From Muscardinus avellanarius (lineage: Eukaryota > Chordata > Mammalia > Rodentia > Gliridae), in NCBI GenBank assembly GCA_963383645.1, contig OY726559.1, positions 114,069,277 through 114,133,276 on the forward strand: DNA of 64,000 nt, read 5' to 3'. Positions 10,059-24,195 of the stretch are shown piece after piece; within the stretch, counting starts at the first letter, position 1; every line of letters begins with the position of its first letter. Below the pieces are notes generated by a model that worked only from the letters and a program-made list of their open reading frames with translations, had not been told where the DNA came from and did no database searches. The position numbers and the translations under genes were made by a program.

Positions 10059-13000
10059 CCTCCCTCCCTCCCTCCCTCCCTCCCTCCCTCCCTCTCTGGC
10101 ATTGGGGAATGGAACCCAGGAGCATTCTACCTCTGAGCTACACCCCCAGCCCTATTTTTCTTTTTTTTTTTTTGGTGGTACTGGGGTTCCTGGAAGCCCT
10201 TCTACCTCCGGGATACACTCCCATGGGCTACACTCCCATACCTATTTTTTAACTTTTTTATGTGGAAACAGGGTCTCTTGAGCCAGCCAGGCTGGCTCTG
10301 AACCAGTGTGATCCTCCTGTCTCCGCCTCCCAAGCACGGGGATTACAAGCGTGCGCCACCACGCCCGGCCCAGTCCTATTTTTTATTCTTTACATTGAAA
10401 CCGGGTCTCACTGAGTTGCAGAGGGCCTCACTAAGTAGCCGAGGCTGGCTAAGAGCCTGTGTCCTCCTGTCTCAGCCTCCCGAGTGCTGGGATGACAAGC
10501 GTGCGCCACCACGCCCGGCTGCCCTTTTCATTTTGAGACAGGAGGTTGCTCAGGTGCCCTGGCTGGCCTTGAGCTTGCGTCCTCCAGCCTCAGCTTCCCA
10601 AGCGGCTGGGACCCCAGGCCTGCGCCCTGTGCCCGCGGAGCCGCTGCCCTTCCAGCGCTCACCCGGAACCAGCTGCCTCCTGGGCCGCCCTCCGGCTCAC
10701 TTACCAGGTGCGGGGGGCGTGTGTAGGTACACGTCTTCGCTGTACTCCCCGTAGCCGGCCTTGTTGCAGCCCCGGACACGCAGCACGTACACGGAGCCGG
10801 TGTCGGGGTTCTCCAGCAGGGCGCTGGTGCCCCTCACCTCTTCCCGCCGCTGCCAGCGGGTGGGGCCCGGCTGGGCGGGCACATCCGTGCGCCGGAACTC
10901 CACGGTGTAGTGCCAGGCGGGCGGCGAGTGCGGGGGCAGTCGCCAGCACAGGAAGATCTGGTCATAGGCAAAGGTGCGCTGGGTGTCAATGACGGGCGCC
11001 TCAGGCACTGTGGAAGAGACAGGGGGTCAGTGAGGGCCTGGCCGCTGGGCTGGCATGGAGGGCAGGGCAGGCGGGAACAGGGAAAGCAGCGGGAGCCGGG
11101 GGGTGAGTGTGGGTGAGGGCTTTGGGGGGCAGGGCAGGGCCCCAGGAGAACGAGATGGAAAAGTGGGGGTCCTGGCCCGTCACTAAGCCCCTGGCCTGGG
11201 GAAGCCACTTCCCCTTAAAGGATCTATTTCTGCCTTGCTCACATGAGGGCATCTGACCAGATCGTTTCTGGGGCGCCTTCTAGCTGAGTTAAAAGAAGCC
11301 CGGGGAGGGAGGGGGTGAGGCAGGTAGAGGCCACTGGGACCCAGGCAAGAGGGCCCTGAGGTTCGGAAAGCTGGGGGGCAGGATGCTGAAGACGGTGCTA
11401 GGGCCAGAAAATGGGGAGATGGAAGGAGAGAAAGCCGGAGCAGGGCAGATGGTGAGGTGAGGGGTGGGGGGGCAGCGAAGTCCAGGGAGGGACAAGGGTC
11501 ACGGGAAGAAAAGGTCAAAGGGCCAGGATTGGGAATGGCCCGCAAAAGGCTGGAGAGAGAGGCTGGTGTGGGTCCAGTGAGGGGACCCAGAGGCCTGGCG
11601 GGCAAGAAGGGGAGAGTGAGTGGGTGGCCGAGCTGCATGGGAGCGCGGGACGGGAGGGGGCCCAGCGTGGGCAGGGCCCCCGGGGCAGGACCGCTGACTT
11701 GCCTGGGTGGTCCGGAGCAGAGTCCGCGGTAGCCACAGCCTACAAACAAACAGAGGGAGAAGCGGCGCTGAGCGCGGAGGACGCTGTGGCGGCAGGGTGG
11801 GCTGGGCTGGGCTGGGCGAGGCGTGGCGGGAGGTGCCCGGGGAGCGCTGCCCCCCGGCCCGCTGCTGGGGAGGGAGGGAGGGGGCTGAGGCTGGGCGGGG
11901 CCCGGCTCTCTCCTTACCTCTCAGGAAGCTGAGCTCGGTCAACAGTTTCATCTCGCGCCCCACGTCAAGCTGGCAGTGGCGGAAGGAGGAGCTGGCTGCG
12001 GGCCTGAATGTCTGCAGGGCCTCGGTAGCTCGGGCGATCCTGGGATGGGCAGGCAGGGGTCAGGCACCTTCTTTGTCTGCCCCTAGCGCCTTGGCCTCTG
12101 CTTTGGGCCTCTCCCTTGCCCCCTGGAAGATCCTCTAAGCCCCAACTCTCCGCTTGGCCCTGGTCCGACGCTAAGCGCAACCCCTGCCGCCCAGGCGCCT
12201 GTGCCCCATCCTCGACACCCCCGGGTACCTGTTGTGCAGCTGCTTGGCTGCTTGCACGAAGCAAGGCTGGTCCGCTTCCTTAAGCACTTCCTGGGCATAG
12301 CCCACCAGGCCGGAGCCGTCCAGCAGGCTCTGGTGCTCTTGGAGCTGCACGCCGAGCCGGGCCAGTCGCTCCTGCTGACACTCTTCGATGGCTTGGAGTA
12401 GTGATGCCCGTTTCTCTTCCAACACGGCCCCCAGCCCCCGCACCAGCTGCGACACCTCCTCTTTCGCCTGCTGACCGCTCACCTGTCCAGGAAGCAATAC
12501 CCAGAGCAAATAAAACACTACCATCTGGTGCCAGCCTCTGGGACACCACACCACGGCCAGGGACACAGGAGGTCTGGGGGAATCTGCCCCCATCTCAACA
12601 GGACCAGACTCATGGCTGCCAAGGCGCTTGTACCCCCGATGAGCTCAGCTCCTTACCACCTGTGCTAACCATCCTGGAATCCTACATCGTAACTTAGGGG
12701 ACAGAGATTCCCTCTACTTTTCTCCTGTGGCCTGAATCTAGAAACCCAATTGATGCAGGAGAGAAGCATACAACCCTTTACAAGCCGGGCGTGGTGGCGC
12801 AGCCTTGGAATCCCAGCATGTGGGAGGCTGAGACAGGAGGATCCTGTTTCACAGACAGCCTCAGCTACTGAGTGAGGCTCTTCACAACTCAGTGAGACCG
12901 TGTTTCAAAATAAAGAATAAAAAATAGGGCAAGCCGGGCATGGTGGTGCACGCTTGTAATCCCAACGCTTGGGAGGCTGAGACAGGAGGATCACACAGGT

Positions 13001-13686
13001 TCAAAGCCAGCCTCAGCTACTTAATGAGGCTCTCAGCAACTTAATGAGACCCAAATAAAATATAAAAATTTCCAAATAAAATATAAAAGTTTCCAAATAA
13101 AATATAAAATAGGTCTTGGAGTATAGCCCAGAGGTAGGAAGCCCCTGGGTTCCAGTCCCATTACCACACACACACACACACACACACACAAATAGGGTAG
13201 GGGTTGTAGCTTGGAGGTCAAATGCCCCTGGTTCCATCCCCAGAACCCCCCCCCCCCACACACACACAGAAAAACAGAGGGGCGTGGTGGCACATGCCTA
13301 TAATCCAAGTACTTGGGAGGCTGAGATAGGAGGATCACAATTTGTGGTTAGCCTCAGCAATTTAGTGAGGCCCTCCACAATTTAGTGAGACCCTAAAAAC
13401 AAAAATACATATGCCGGGCATGGTGGTGCATGCTTGTAGTCCCAGCACTTGGGAGGCTGAGACAGGAGGATTGAGAAGGTTTGAAGCCAGCCTCAACTAC
13501 TTAGTGAGGCTCTCAGGAACTTAGTGAGACCCTGTTTCCAAATAAAGTATAAAAGAAGTCTGGGAGTGTAGCCTGGAGGTAGAAAGAAAGCCCCTGGGTT
13601 CCACCCCCAGTACCAAAACAAAACAAAACCCACAAAATAGGGCTGGAGGTGTATCTCAGAGGTGGAATGCCCCTGGATTCAATCCC

Positions 13687-13740
<54 letters not shown>

Positions 13741-16700
13741 GACAGGGTAGTTAATTCTAGGGATGTTGCTAAGAGACAGAGTGATAGAAGGTAGGGAAGA
13801 TAAAGGTTTCTTTGAACATTCAGTGTCTCTGGGTTCGCTGCAGCCCTAGTGCCAATCTCTGGTGACTAAGTTTATGTTTTAGGTCTTGGTACATGAAGGG
13901 CATCCATTCTGAACAAATCTTTTTTTTTTTTTTTTTTTCCTTTGCTACTCGGGATGGAACCCAGGGCATTCTAACTCTGAGCTACACCCCCTGCCCTATT
14001 TTTTATTCTTTATTTTGAAACAGGGTCTCACTAAGTTGTGGAGGGCCTGAGTCGCTGAGGCTGTCCGCGATCTGCGATCCTCTGGTCTCAGCCTCCCAAA
14101 TGCTGGGATTACAAGCGTGTGCCACGACGCCTGGCTCTTGTTTTTATTTTTTGAAACAGGGTCTCACTGAGTTGCAGAGGGCCTCGCTAAGTGTCCGAGG
14201 CTTTTTATGAACTGCAATTCTCCAGTCTTTCTTCCGGAATGCTGGGATTACAAGCCTGTGCCACCACGCCCAGCGTTTTAAAATTTTTTGGTACTGAGGT
14301 AGCTGAATCCAGAGGTGTTCTACCTCGAACCTAAACCCCAGCCCTATTTTATTTTTTATTTTTTTGGCACTGGGGTATTCTACCTCCAACTCACAACTCC
14401 AATCCAATTTTATATTTTATTTCAAAATAGGGTCTCACTAAGTTGTGGAGGATCTTGATAAGTTGCTGAGACTGGTCTCAAACCTGCCATCTTGTCGCAG
14501 CCTCCTAAATACTGGGATTATAGGCGTGCACCACCATGCAGGCTTGTTTGCTTATATTTATTTATTTATTTATTTATTTATTTATTCATTTATCTGGGTA
14601 CTGGGAATTGAACCCAAGGGTGTTCTACCTCTGAGCTGTATCCCCAGCCCTATTTTACTTTTTATTTTATTTTTTTACAATACTATAGATTTAACCCAAA
14701 GGCATTCGACCTCTGAGCTACACTCCCAGCCCTATTTTTTTTTTATTCTTCATTTTGAAACAGGGTCTCACAAAGTTGCAGAGGGCCTCACAAGTTGCCA
14801 AGGCTGGCCTGCACACCTACCATCCTCCTGTCTCAGCCTCCCCAGTACTGGGTGACAAGTGTGCACCGCCACGCCTAGCCAATCCTAACCCCTTAAGGGC
14901 AAACCCATACAAGAAAAGCCAAGACTGCACTCATGCCCCCTGGGAGTGTACTAACTAATGTCCACTGGCGGCTGTCCACCCTTACTGTCCATCTTCATGA
15001 CACAGCTGTAGGTGTTGAGCCTCAGCTGTCCCCCTGAGTTACAGCCACCCCACCCTGCTGGGGCCCCAGGTATGGCCTGGGGTGCTGGCGCTCCTGCCAA
15101 GTTCAGCCAGAGCCCCCACCCCACACACGTGCGTCCCTTGTGGGCTTCATGACCTGGCACAGGTGATGGGGGCGTGCACCCTGCCCCCTTCCCGCCCTCC
15201 ACTTCTAGGCGGGGCCGCCCTGCCCTTTCTCACCTCGGTGTGTCTGACCGTCTCCTCCAGCTCGCAGATCTGGGTCTGTACCGTGTCCTGGTTTCCCAGG
15301 ATGTACGTTAGGCTCTTTGTCAGCTTGTCCTGAGGTGGGGGGAAAACGAGGTGGGCATCACGCCTGGCTCGACAGAAGCCAGCAGTTAGAGGTTTTGAGC
15401 CGGGCGTGGTGGCGCACGCTTGTAATCCCAGCGCTTGGGAGGCTGAGACAGGATTATCGTACAGGTTCGAAGCCAGCCTCAGCTACTTAGTGAGGCTCTC
15501 AGCAACTTAGTGAGACCCTGTTTCCAAATAAAATATAAAATAGGTCTGGGAGTGTAGCCCGGAGGTAGAAAAGCCCCTGGGTGCCACCCTTAGTACCACA
15601 CACACACACAAAAAAAGATAAAAAGATAAAAAGAAAAGAAACAGGTTCTGAGAGCTGCTTTGGGGCAGAGTAAGGAAGGAGGGGTCCTCACCTTGAGGGC
15701 CTGGTAGGCGTTGAGCACTGGTGTGATCTTGTGCCCGCTGTGGGTGCGCCGCACCCGGCAGAGTTGGCATACCAGCCGCTGACAGGTCTTGCAGTAGTGG
15801 GTCACCTCTTCCTTGTGGTCTGGGCACATCAGGCCCTAGGGACGCATAGAGCACAGTGAGGGGTGTGCCCAAGGTTCTAACCTCTGGCTGGAGCGGCCAG
15901 GTGGCCTCCCTCCCCGGTCCGCTGGTGGCGCTCCACAGTGCCACCTGGTGGTGCACACTGGTACCGCAGCGCCTTTCCTGCAGTCTCCAGGCAAAGCCCA
16001 GTTCAGCAGCCTTGCTCTCCTCCCTTAGTCTACCCCGCGGGGATGTGTGTAATAGCAATAATAATCACAACTATTAATGATAACTAACCTAGGCTTGTAG
16101 TTCATAATTAGCCTTGTCCATTTGGTTCACTGCTGTATCCCCAAAGCCTAGAATAGCACTGTGCTATTTACTTATTATTTTTTTGTGGTACTGGGGATTG
16201 AACCTACTAGGGGCATTCTACCTCCATAGACCCCTGGCCCCTTTTTTTGTGGTCCCGGGGATAGAATCCCGGGGGCATTCTACCTCTGAGCTCCACTCTC
16301 AGCCTGATTTTTTTTTTTTTTTTTTTTTTTTTTGGTGGTACTGGGGATGGAATCTAGGGGCCTTCTACCTCTGGGCTACACTCCCAGACCTATTTTATAT
16401 TTTACTTGGAAACAGGGTCTCATTAAGTTGCTGAGAGCCTCACTAAGTAACTGAGACTGGCTTTGAACCTGTGCGATCCTTCTGGCTAAACCTCCCAAGT
16501 ACTGGGATTTTGAGCGTGCACCGCCGCACCTGGCTTGATTTTTTATTCTTTATTTTGAATCGGAGTCTTGCTAAGTTACAGAGGGCCTCACAAGTTGTTA
16601 AGGCTGACCACAAACCTCCGGTCCTCCTGTCTCAGCCTCCCAAAGACTGGGACTACAAGCGTGGGCCACCACGCCTGGCTCCCCAGCCCTATTTTTTAGT

Positions 16701-19281
16701 TTTATTTTGCAATAAGGGTCTCACTAATTTGACGAGACTCACTACTTGAGAAGGCTATCCTCTAACCTGCGATCCTCCTGCCTCAACCTCCTGAGTCAGT
16801 GCACCCTTGTGTCTGACTAGGTGACGCTTTCTCAGCAGTGAAAAGCCCAACCCACCTCCTCTTGGAAGCTAGCGCCAGGCACCCCATCCGCTCAGCACCA
16901 CCCAGTCCCTCCCTCCCCACGCCCTGCAAGGGCTGGCTCACCTTAGGGCGGAAGGAGAGGGTGGGCAGGGTGGGCTCGTGCTGGGCCTTCTGGGTGCCCC
17001 AGGGATGGAAGAGCTTGAAACACTCATTGCAGAAGGTGGCCCGACACTCCGTGCAGCCCTTGGTGGCCTCTAGCGGCGGGGGCTTGCACAGCTGACACAG
17101 GATGGCGCCTCCCACGCTCACGCTCTGGCGGTACCGCTCCACCACCCTCTCCAGGGTCAGGTTCCGGAAAAGCCCCGCCAGGCCCCGCTCCCCCAGTTCC
17201 ACATCACCCTGGCAGGCCGGGCAGGGGAACATGATCGCCTGGGGGTGCAAAGCGCCGCGCTTCCGCCCGGGATATGTCCCAAAGCCTGTGGATAGACCCG
17301 GGGGTAGAGGAGGTGAGCCTTACAGCTGGCTGGGGTGGGGGAAGTCTGTTCTATTTAAACATTAGATTTATTTATTTATTTATTTATTTATTTGCGGTAT
17401 TGGGGATAGAACCCAGAAGCATTTTACCTCCAAGCTCCACCCCCAGCCCTATTTTTTATTCTATATTTGGAAACAGGGGTCTCACTGATGTGCAAAGGGC
17501 CTCACTAAGTAGCTGAGGCTGTCTGCAAACCGCGATCCTCCTGTCTCAGCCTCCCAAATTCTGGGATTACAAGCGGGCCAGCCAGCCTGGCTCCCCACCT
17601 GATTTAAGCAGCCGGTCCAGGCGATCTGGCTTTGGGAGGGTTCTCCGGGAGAGGCGAGGGCTGCGGGTGGATGGTGTGGAGGCAGGAGAGGTGGGCTCCG
17701 AGCTGGGGTCCCCACCATGGCCTATGTAGCCCTGCTGGCCCAGCACTTCCCGGGCACAGGCCTGGCACACGTTGTGGGTACAGGGCAGCACCAGCGGCTG
17801 CTTGTACATCTCTTGACACACAGGACACAGTAGCTCCTTCTCCATGTTCTTCATGCTGGTCTGTGGAGGGACCAGGAGATGGGGTCAGAGCTTGGACGCG
17901 TGGGGGGGGGGCACGTCTCAGCGGGTCCCGGCCTTCTGAGCTACTTCTTGGGCGCTCCGAGGTGAGACAGCTGCCTGTGGGTTCTGCCCAGTGCCTGCCT
18001 TAACCTGGTTTAGACACCTTCCCAGCCCTCTCTGGCCCGGGTCTGCCTCTCTCCTGCAGGGCTAAAGGTCCTCAGAAAAGAACAGCCTGGCGCTCGGGCC
18101 TCCCAGCTTCACGCCCCTCCCCCACCGCGCCGCCGCCAGCGGCCGGGCAGGCGGCAGCCCTCACCTGTCTCCATCCCTCCATTCTGGGCAGCCAGGCCCC
18201 CGCATTTATCTCAAGGGCACCGCCCATCCTGCAGCTCCGTGCGGACCCCCGCCCCTTTCTCCAGCATCCCCTAGCACGCATGACTCCTCCCTACAGCTGG
18301 GTCCCCGCTAGCTGTCCATCCATCCTCCTGCCGCGACTCAGGCCTGCGGCCGCCCCGGCCTCCAGCCTCCATCCTCCGCTTCCCCACCCATCTTCCAGAG
18401 CACCCCCCTCCCCCACGCCGACCCATTCCCCTTCGCCCCCTAGTCTCGGGCTCTCCGGTCCCTTCCTGCGGCGCCACCAAGGCGGCTGCAGACAGCCCCT
18501 GCCCCAAGCTGCGGGTGGGGGAGAGCGCCCCGCCTACACGCCCCCTCCCCACCGGAAGTATCCCTCCCCCTTTGGGTGGCAGGGGTCCTCAGGCTAACGC
18601 CCCACCCCCACACCTCACCTTGGTCCCTCTCTTCGCAGCCATCCCGGTCAGGGGCGCAGCTGACACAAAGGAGGGAGGGACAGGGAGGGAGGGGGAAGGA
18701 AGTGGTGGGGGGAGCGGGGTTGGCACCGCCCCTGGGAGAGCCGGGCACGGGTTGCCATGACGACCGCAGGCTCCGAAGCAGCCCTGAGTGGGGGTGCGGT
18801 GGGGTGGGGTGGGGTCCCGGGGAGGAGTCCAAATCGGGAGCTGCACTCTGTCTGGGGCAAGCTCGACATCATCCCCCACCGGCCCTCGGTTTTCTTGGAA
18901 AATATCCAAGCTCACGCATGCCCTCTTCTCCCGGCATGGCTCCTTTCCCCGCAGCCCCAGCCCCGGTGCCCGGCTGGCTGGCGGCCACCCCATCCCGCCC
19001 GCTGCATCCCCCCTGCAGCTCCGCGTCGCTCCCGCCCAGCGAACCCGCGTCTTCACCGCCCTCACCTCCGCGGCTATCCCTCTCACACCCGCATGCTGAC
19101 CCTCCCAGCCACCCAGCTGTCTCCATGCCAGCATCGTCCGAGATCCCCACCTGTTCGAGGTGGCCGGTCCGGGCACCCTCTATCCTCCCTCCCTTCCCTC
19201 GACCCCACCTTAACTCACACTGATGCGGACCAGAGCATCCATGATGGACGTGAAGGTCTGCATATCCTCTCCCTCAGCCAT
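6530..19281 (-). CDS. TRIM46: TRIM46 tripartite-motif protein, 10 coding exons
   Basis: Exons in order are 19281-19219, 17860-17599, 17285-16942, 15835-15692, 15329-15234, 12482-12229, 12039-11918, 11007-10705, 8463-8166 and 6923-6530. The total of 2280 nt gives 759 aa, equal to human TRIM46. The protein bundles parallel microtubules in the proximal axon and supports the axon initial segment. Domains: RING in exon 2 (CPVCQ...CTHNVCQAC, with a Ser/Pro-rich insertion); zinc-binding CQLC...[12 protein letters not shown] in exon 3; B-box 2 ([12 protein letters not shown]...THSGHK) in exon 4, residues about 222-265; coiled coil in exons 5-6; COS-type segment in exon 7; FN3 in exon 8, residues about 429-529; SPRY in exons 9-10, ending GGFAKLD. 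It starts [10 protein letters not shown] with no other in-frame ATG close by. No disruption is seen. Introns 1 and 7 are GC-rich; introns 2, 3, 5, 8 and 9 carry SINE clusters, and the short intron 4 holds one type B copy. Confidence 0.97.
7270..7823 (+). repeat. SINE cluster, TRIM46 intron 9
   Basis: Three sense copies: 7270 to about 7440, about 7440-7610 (head truncated), and 7634-7823. Each has the 7SL-like part followed by a deleted ID and an A-rich tail. Confidence 0.85.
8581..9602 (-). repeat. Nested antisense SINE cluster, TRIM46 intron 8
   Basis: Several antisense copies are interleaved. A B-like copy lies at about 8636-8845 inside a type A copy, another B-like copy at about 8940-9150, and a composite type C-in-A unit at 9178-9602. 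(TTTC) and poly-T runs mark the A-tails. Same sense as TRIM46. Confidence 0.85.
9605..9725 (-). repeat. Old 7SL-like SINE monomer
   Basis: A poly-T run followed by GAAACAGGGTCTGGCTAGG and a diverged left part. No ID part is visible. Confidence 0.6.
9785..9925 (-). repeat. MIR element
   Basis: The stretch with GAGGACTCAGATTCAGAGAG, GTCAGAGCTGGGATTTGAAC and CCAGCTGCCTGGCTCCAGAG matches the reverse complement of the mammalian-wide MIR core as I know it. Confidence 0.85.
9960..10095 (-). repeat. ID fragment plus (CT)n/(CCCT)n run
   Basis: TACCACTGAGCTACACGC and CCCTCAGCCC (to about 10008) are the antisense ID 5' half. A CT run follows from 10012, then CCCT units to about 10095. Confidence 0.75.
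10096..10520 (-). repeat. Composite SINE: type C inside type A (TRIM46 intron 8)
   Basis: It has the same architecture as 9178-9602: ID part, poly-T, type C, then the type A left part beginning TTTACATTGAAACCGGG. Both carry an extra ACACTCCCAYGGGCTACACT segment inside type C. Confidence 0.85.
10525..10625 (-). repeat. Old 7SL-derived monomer
   Basis: CATTTTGAGACAGGAGG at the start and CAGCTTCCCAAGCGGCTGGG near the end match a diverged, ID-less 7SL monomer. It ends about 80 bp before TRIM46 exon 8. Confidence 0.6.
11008..11917. other. TRIM46 intron 7, repeat-free
   Basis: A GC- and G-rich intron of about 910 bp. No SINE, exon or RNA gene is recognised in it. Confidence 0.6.
12782..13265 (+). 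repeat. Composite SINE: type B inside type A (TRIM46 intron 5)
   Basis: The type A left part lies at 12782-12930. A type B copy follows at 12933 to about 13165 with an amplified linker, then a CA run. The type A deleted-ID part is at 13190-13245. Antisense to TRIM46. Confidence 0.85.
13283..13692 (+). repeat. SINE pair, TRIM46 intron 5
   Basis: A left part (13283-13390) is interrupted by a type B copy (13393 to about 13615) and then resumes as a deleted-ID part (13636-13692). Confidence 0.8.
13689..13739. repeat. (CA)n microsatellite
   Basis: About 24 CA units in the tail position of the preceding SINE. Confidence 0.95.
13920..14880 (-). repeat. Antisense SINE cluster, TRIM46 intron 5
   Basis: Successive antisense copies lie at about 13920-14133, 14135-14275, 14280-14545 and 14590-14878. 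A (TTTA)n run sits near 14555-14590. Same sense as TRIM46. Confidence 0.8.
15398..15620 (+). repeat. Type B SINE, TRIM46 intron 4
   Basis: A full-length sense copy with a CA-rich tail, antisense to TRIM46. It fills most of the 362-bp intron between exons 5 and 4. Confidence 0.9.
16105..16165 (+). repeat. Possible L2 fragment
   Basis: TTCACTGCTGTATCCCCAAA followed by GCCTAGAATAGCACTG resembles the L2 LINE 3' end. The match is short, so this is tentative. Confidence 0.4.
16170..16815 (-). repeat. Antisense SINE cluster, TRIM46 intron 3
   Basis: Two deleted-ID fragments (16180-16240 and 16240-16305) and a poly-T run are followed by a type B copy (16334-16535), a type A left part (16536-16680) and an older left part to about 16815. 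Confidence 0.8.
17362..17592 (-). repeat. Type A SINE at the TRIM46 exon 2 donor
   Basis: The copy is in the same sense as TRIM46, with a (TTTA)n tail at 17362-17390 on the + strand. Its 5' end starts within about 8 nt of the GT at 17598-17597. Confidence 0.9.
17861..19218. other. TRIM46 intron 1, GC-rich
   Basis: About 1.36 kb of CpG-rich, SINE-free sequence between the first coding exon and the RING exon. It probably forms part of the TRIM46 CpG island. Confidence 0.6.
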
Positions 19282-19395
19282 GGCCCTACCGTGCCCGCCC
19301 GCCCCCGGCGCCCGATCCTGGCTGCGGCTGCGAACCCCGGGCTCGATGCAGGAGCCCGGTGGGGGTGTGGGGAAAGGTGGAGGGTGAGGTGTCAC

Positions 19396-19404
19396 TGCGC
19401 ATGC
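19396..19404. promoter_or_regulatory. TRIM46: NRF1-like motif, TRIM46 promoter
   Basis: TGCGCATGC lies 115 bp upstream of the TRIM46 ATG in CpG-rich sequence. It matches the palindromic NRF1 core. Confidence 0.5.
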
Positions 19405-19651
19405 TCCAGGGGCCAGCCTCGAACAGCGCCGGTCGGGGTAGGGGGTGGGAAATAGTTCTCCCCACGTGGTTCTGGAAAGGCGTTGGGGGGGTTGGGTAAC
19501 ATGGAATGGTATTTGAGGGGGAGCCATTGCTCATGTCAGAATTCTTCATTGGATCCTAATTTTGCTCCTATAAGGCGAGAGGTTAGTTCCCGAGGAATTT
19601 GAGTTCCAGGTGGGGAGCAACACCTTATGGGTGGGCGAAAGTCCACGGGAG

Positions 19652-19864
19652 CCGGGCGTGGTGGCCCACGCTTGTAATCCCAGCATTTGGGAGGCTGAAA
19701 CAGGAGGATCACAGGTTCATGGCCAGCCTCAGCTGCTTAGTGAGGCCCTTTACAACTCAGAGAGACCCGGTTTAAAATAAAGAATAAAAAATAGGGCTGG
19801 GGGTGGAGCTCGGAGGTCGAATGCCCCTGGGTTCCAGCCCCAGTACCGAAAAAAAAAAAAAAAA
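19652..19864 (+). repeat. Type A SINE with 14-bp target duplication
   Basis: A near-complete sense copy with an A-tail at about 19849-19864. It is flanked by AAAGTCCACGGGAG at 19638-19651 and 19865-19878. The perfect duplication suggests a relatively recent insertion. It sits between the TRIM46 and KRTCAP2 starts. Confidence 0.95.
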
Positions 19865-20175
19865 AAAGTCCACGGGAGATGTGGAGGCAATGAACGCGGG
19901 GCAGGGAGGTTCGAGGAGCCTGCGGTAGAGATGTCATAAATGCATGGCAAAGAAGGCAGAGGTGGGCTAGAGGCTGGAGGCCATGGGCCCAAAGACTTGA
20001 AGACGTGAGCATCCTGGGCGGCAGTCAACGCGCTGGGAAGGCTGGGGATGCGGGCGGCGGCCGAGGATGCTCCTCCGCGCATTATCTCCTCCTGGCCGAC
20101 AGGGGGCGCTGCGTCCCGGCTCCAAGAGCGGGCCTGAGGAAGAGGCGGGGTGAGCACGCCGGGCTGGCTGCTGAC

Positions 20176-20184
20176 GCATGCGCA
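20176..20184. promoter_or_regulatory. KRTCAP2: NRF1-like motif, KRTCAP2 promoter
   Basis: GCATGCGCA inside GACGCATGCGCACGG, about 75 bp before the KRTCAP2 start. It is a good match to the NRF1 consensus. Confidence 0.6.
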
Positions 20185-20233
20185 CGGCTAGCCGCTCCGG
20201 TTCGGCTCCCCTCTTTCTGGACCAAAGGCGCGG

Positions 20234-20238
20234 ATTGG
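20234..20238 (-). promoter_or_regulatory. KRTCAP2: Inverted CCAAT box, KRTCAP2 promoter
   Basis: ATTGG (in GCGGATTGGACC) lies 20 bp before the start codon, so it may fall within the transcribed leader. Confidence 0.4.
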
Positions 20239-20257
20239 ACCCAGAGGCGGGGGCATG

Positions 20258-23874
<3,617 letters not shown>

Positions 23875-23886
23875 TCCTGAACGTCC

Positions 23887-23892
23887 AATAAA
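23887..23892 (+). terminator. KRTCAP2: KRTCAP2 poly(A) signal
   Basis: AATAAA lies 12 bp after the stop codon, so the 3' UTR is very short. Confidence 0.9.
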
Positions 23893-23989
23893 CTGGATTC
23901 TTTGTAGCTCTGTGAGCTGTGATCTGTGGTGGGCCCCATCTGCCAGTGTCTGCTTGGGTATGCACAATAGACAGGCCTTCTTCCAAGGT

Positions 23990-24178
23990 TTTTTTTTTTT
24001 TTTTTTTTTTTTTGGGGGTGGTACTGGGGTTCCTGGAAGCCCTTCTACCTCCAGGATACACTCCCAGACCTATTTTAAGTTGCGGAGGGCCTTGCGAAGT
24101 TGAGGCTGGTGTGAATCTGTGATCCTCCTGTCTCAGCCTCCCAAGCTCTGTGATTACAAGCATGTGTCCACGACCAGC
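23990..24178 (-). repeat. Truncated type C / type A SINE
   Basis: An antisense poly-T run and type C tail run straight into a type A-like left part at about 24076. It begins about 100 bp after the KRTCAP2 poly(A) signal. Confidence 0.75.
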
Positions 24179-24195
24179 TGATTTTTAATTTTTTT

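Noticed and set aside
8937..10281. Chains of short frames with hydrophobic FYLFFILK-like peptides
   Set aside because: They are antisense SINE translations, and the same peptides recur at every antisense copy.
15398..15620. tRNA gene in the ID-like parts (A and B box motifs)
   Set aside because: The units are deleted relative to tRNA-Ala, do not fold as a cloverleaf, and occur in dozens of copies as SINE right arms.
18440..19223. Long frames in GC-rich TRIM46 intron 1
   Set aside because: Open frames on both strands in CpG-rich DNA are expected by composition. They have no recognisable domain, and TRIM46 splicing passes over them.
19979..20257. Upstream in-frame start for KRTCAP2
   Set aside because: The tandem ATG at 20255/20258 gives the expected 136-137 aa; earlier ATGs are out of frame or followed by stops.
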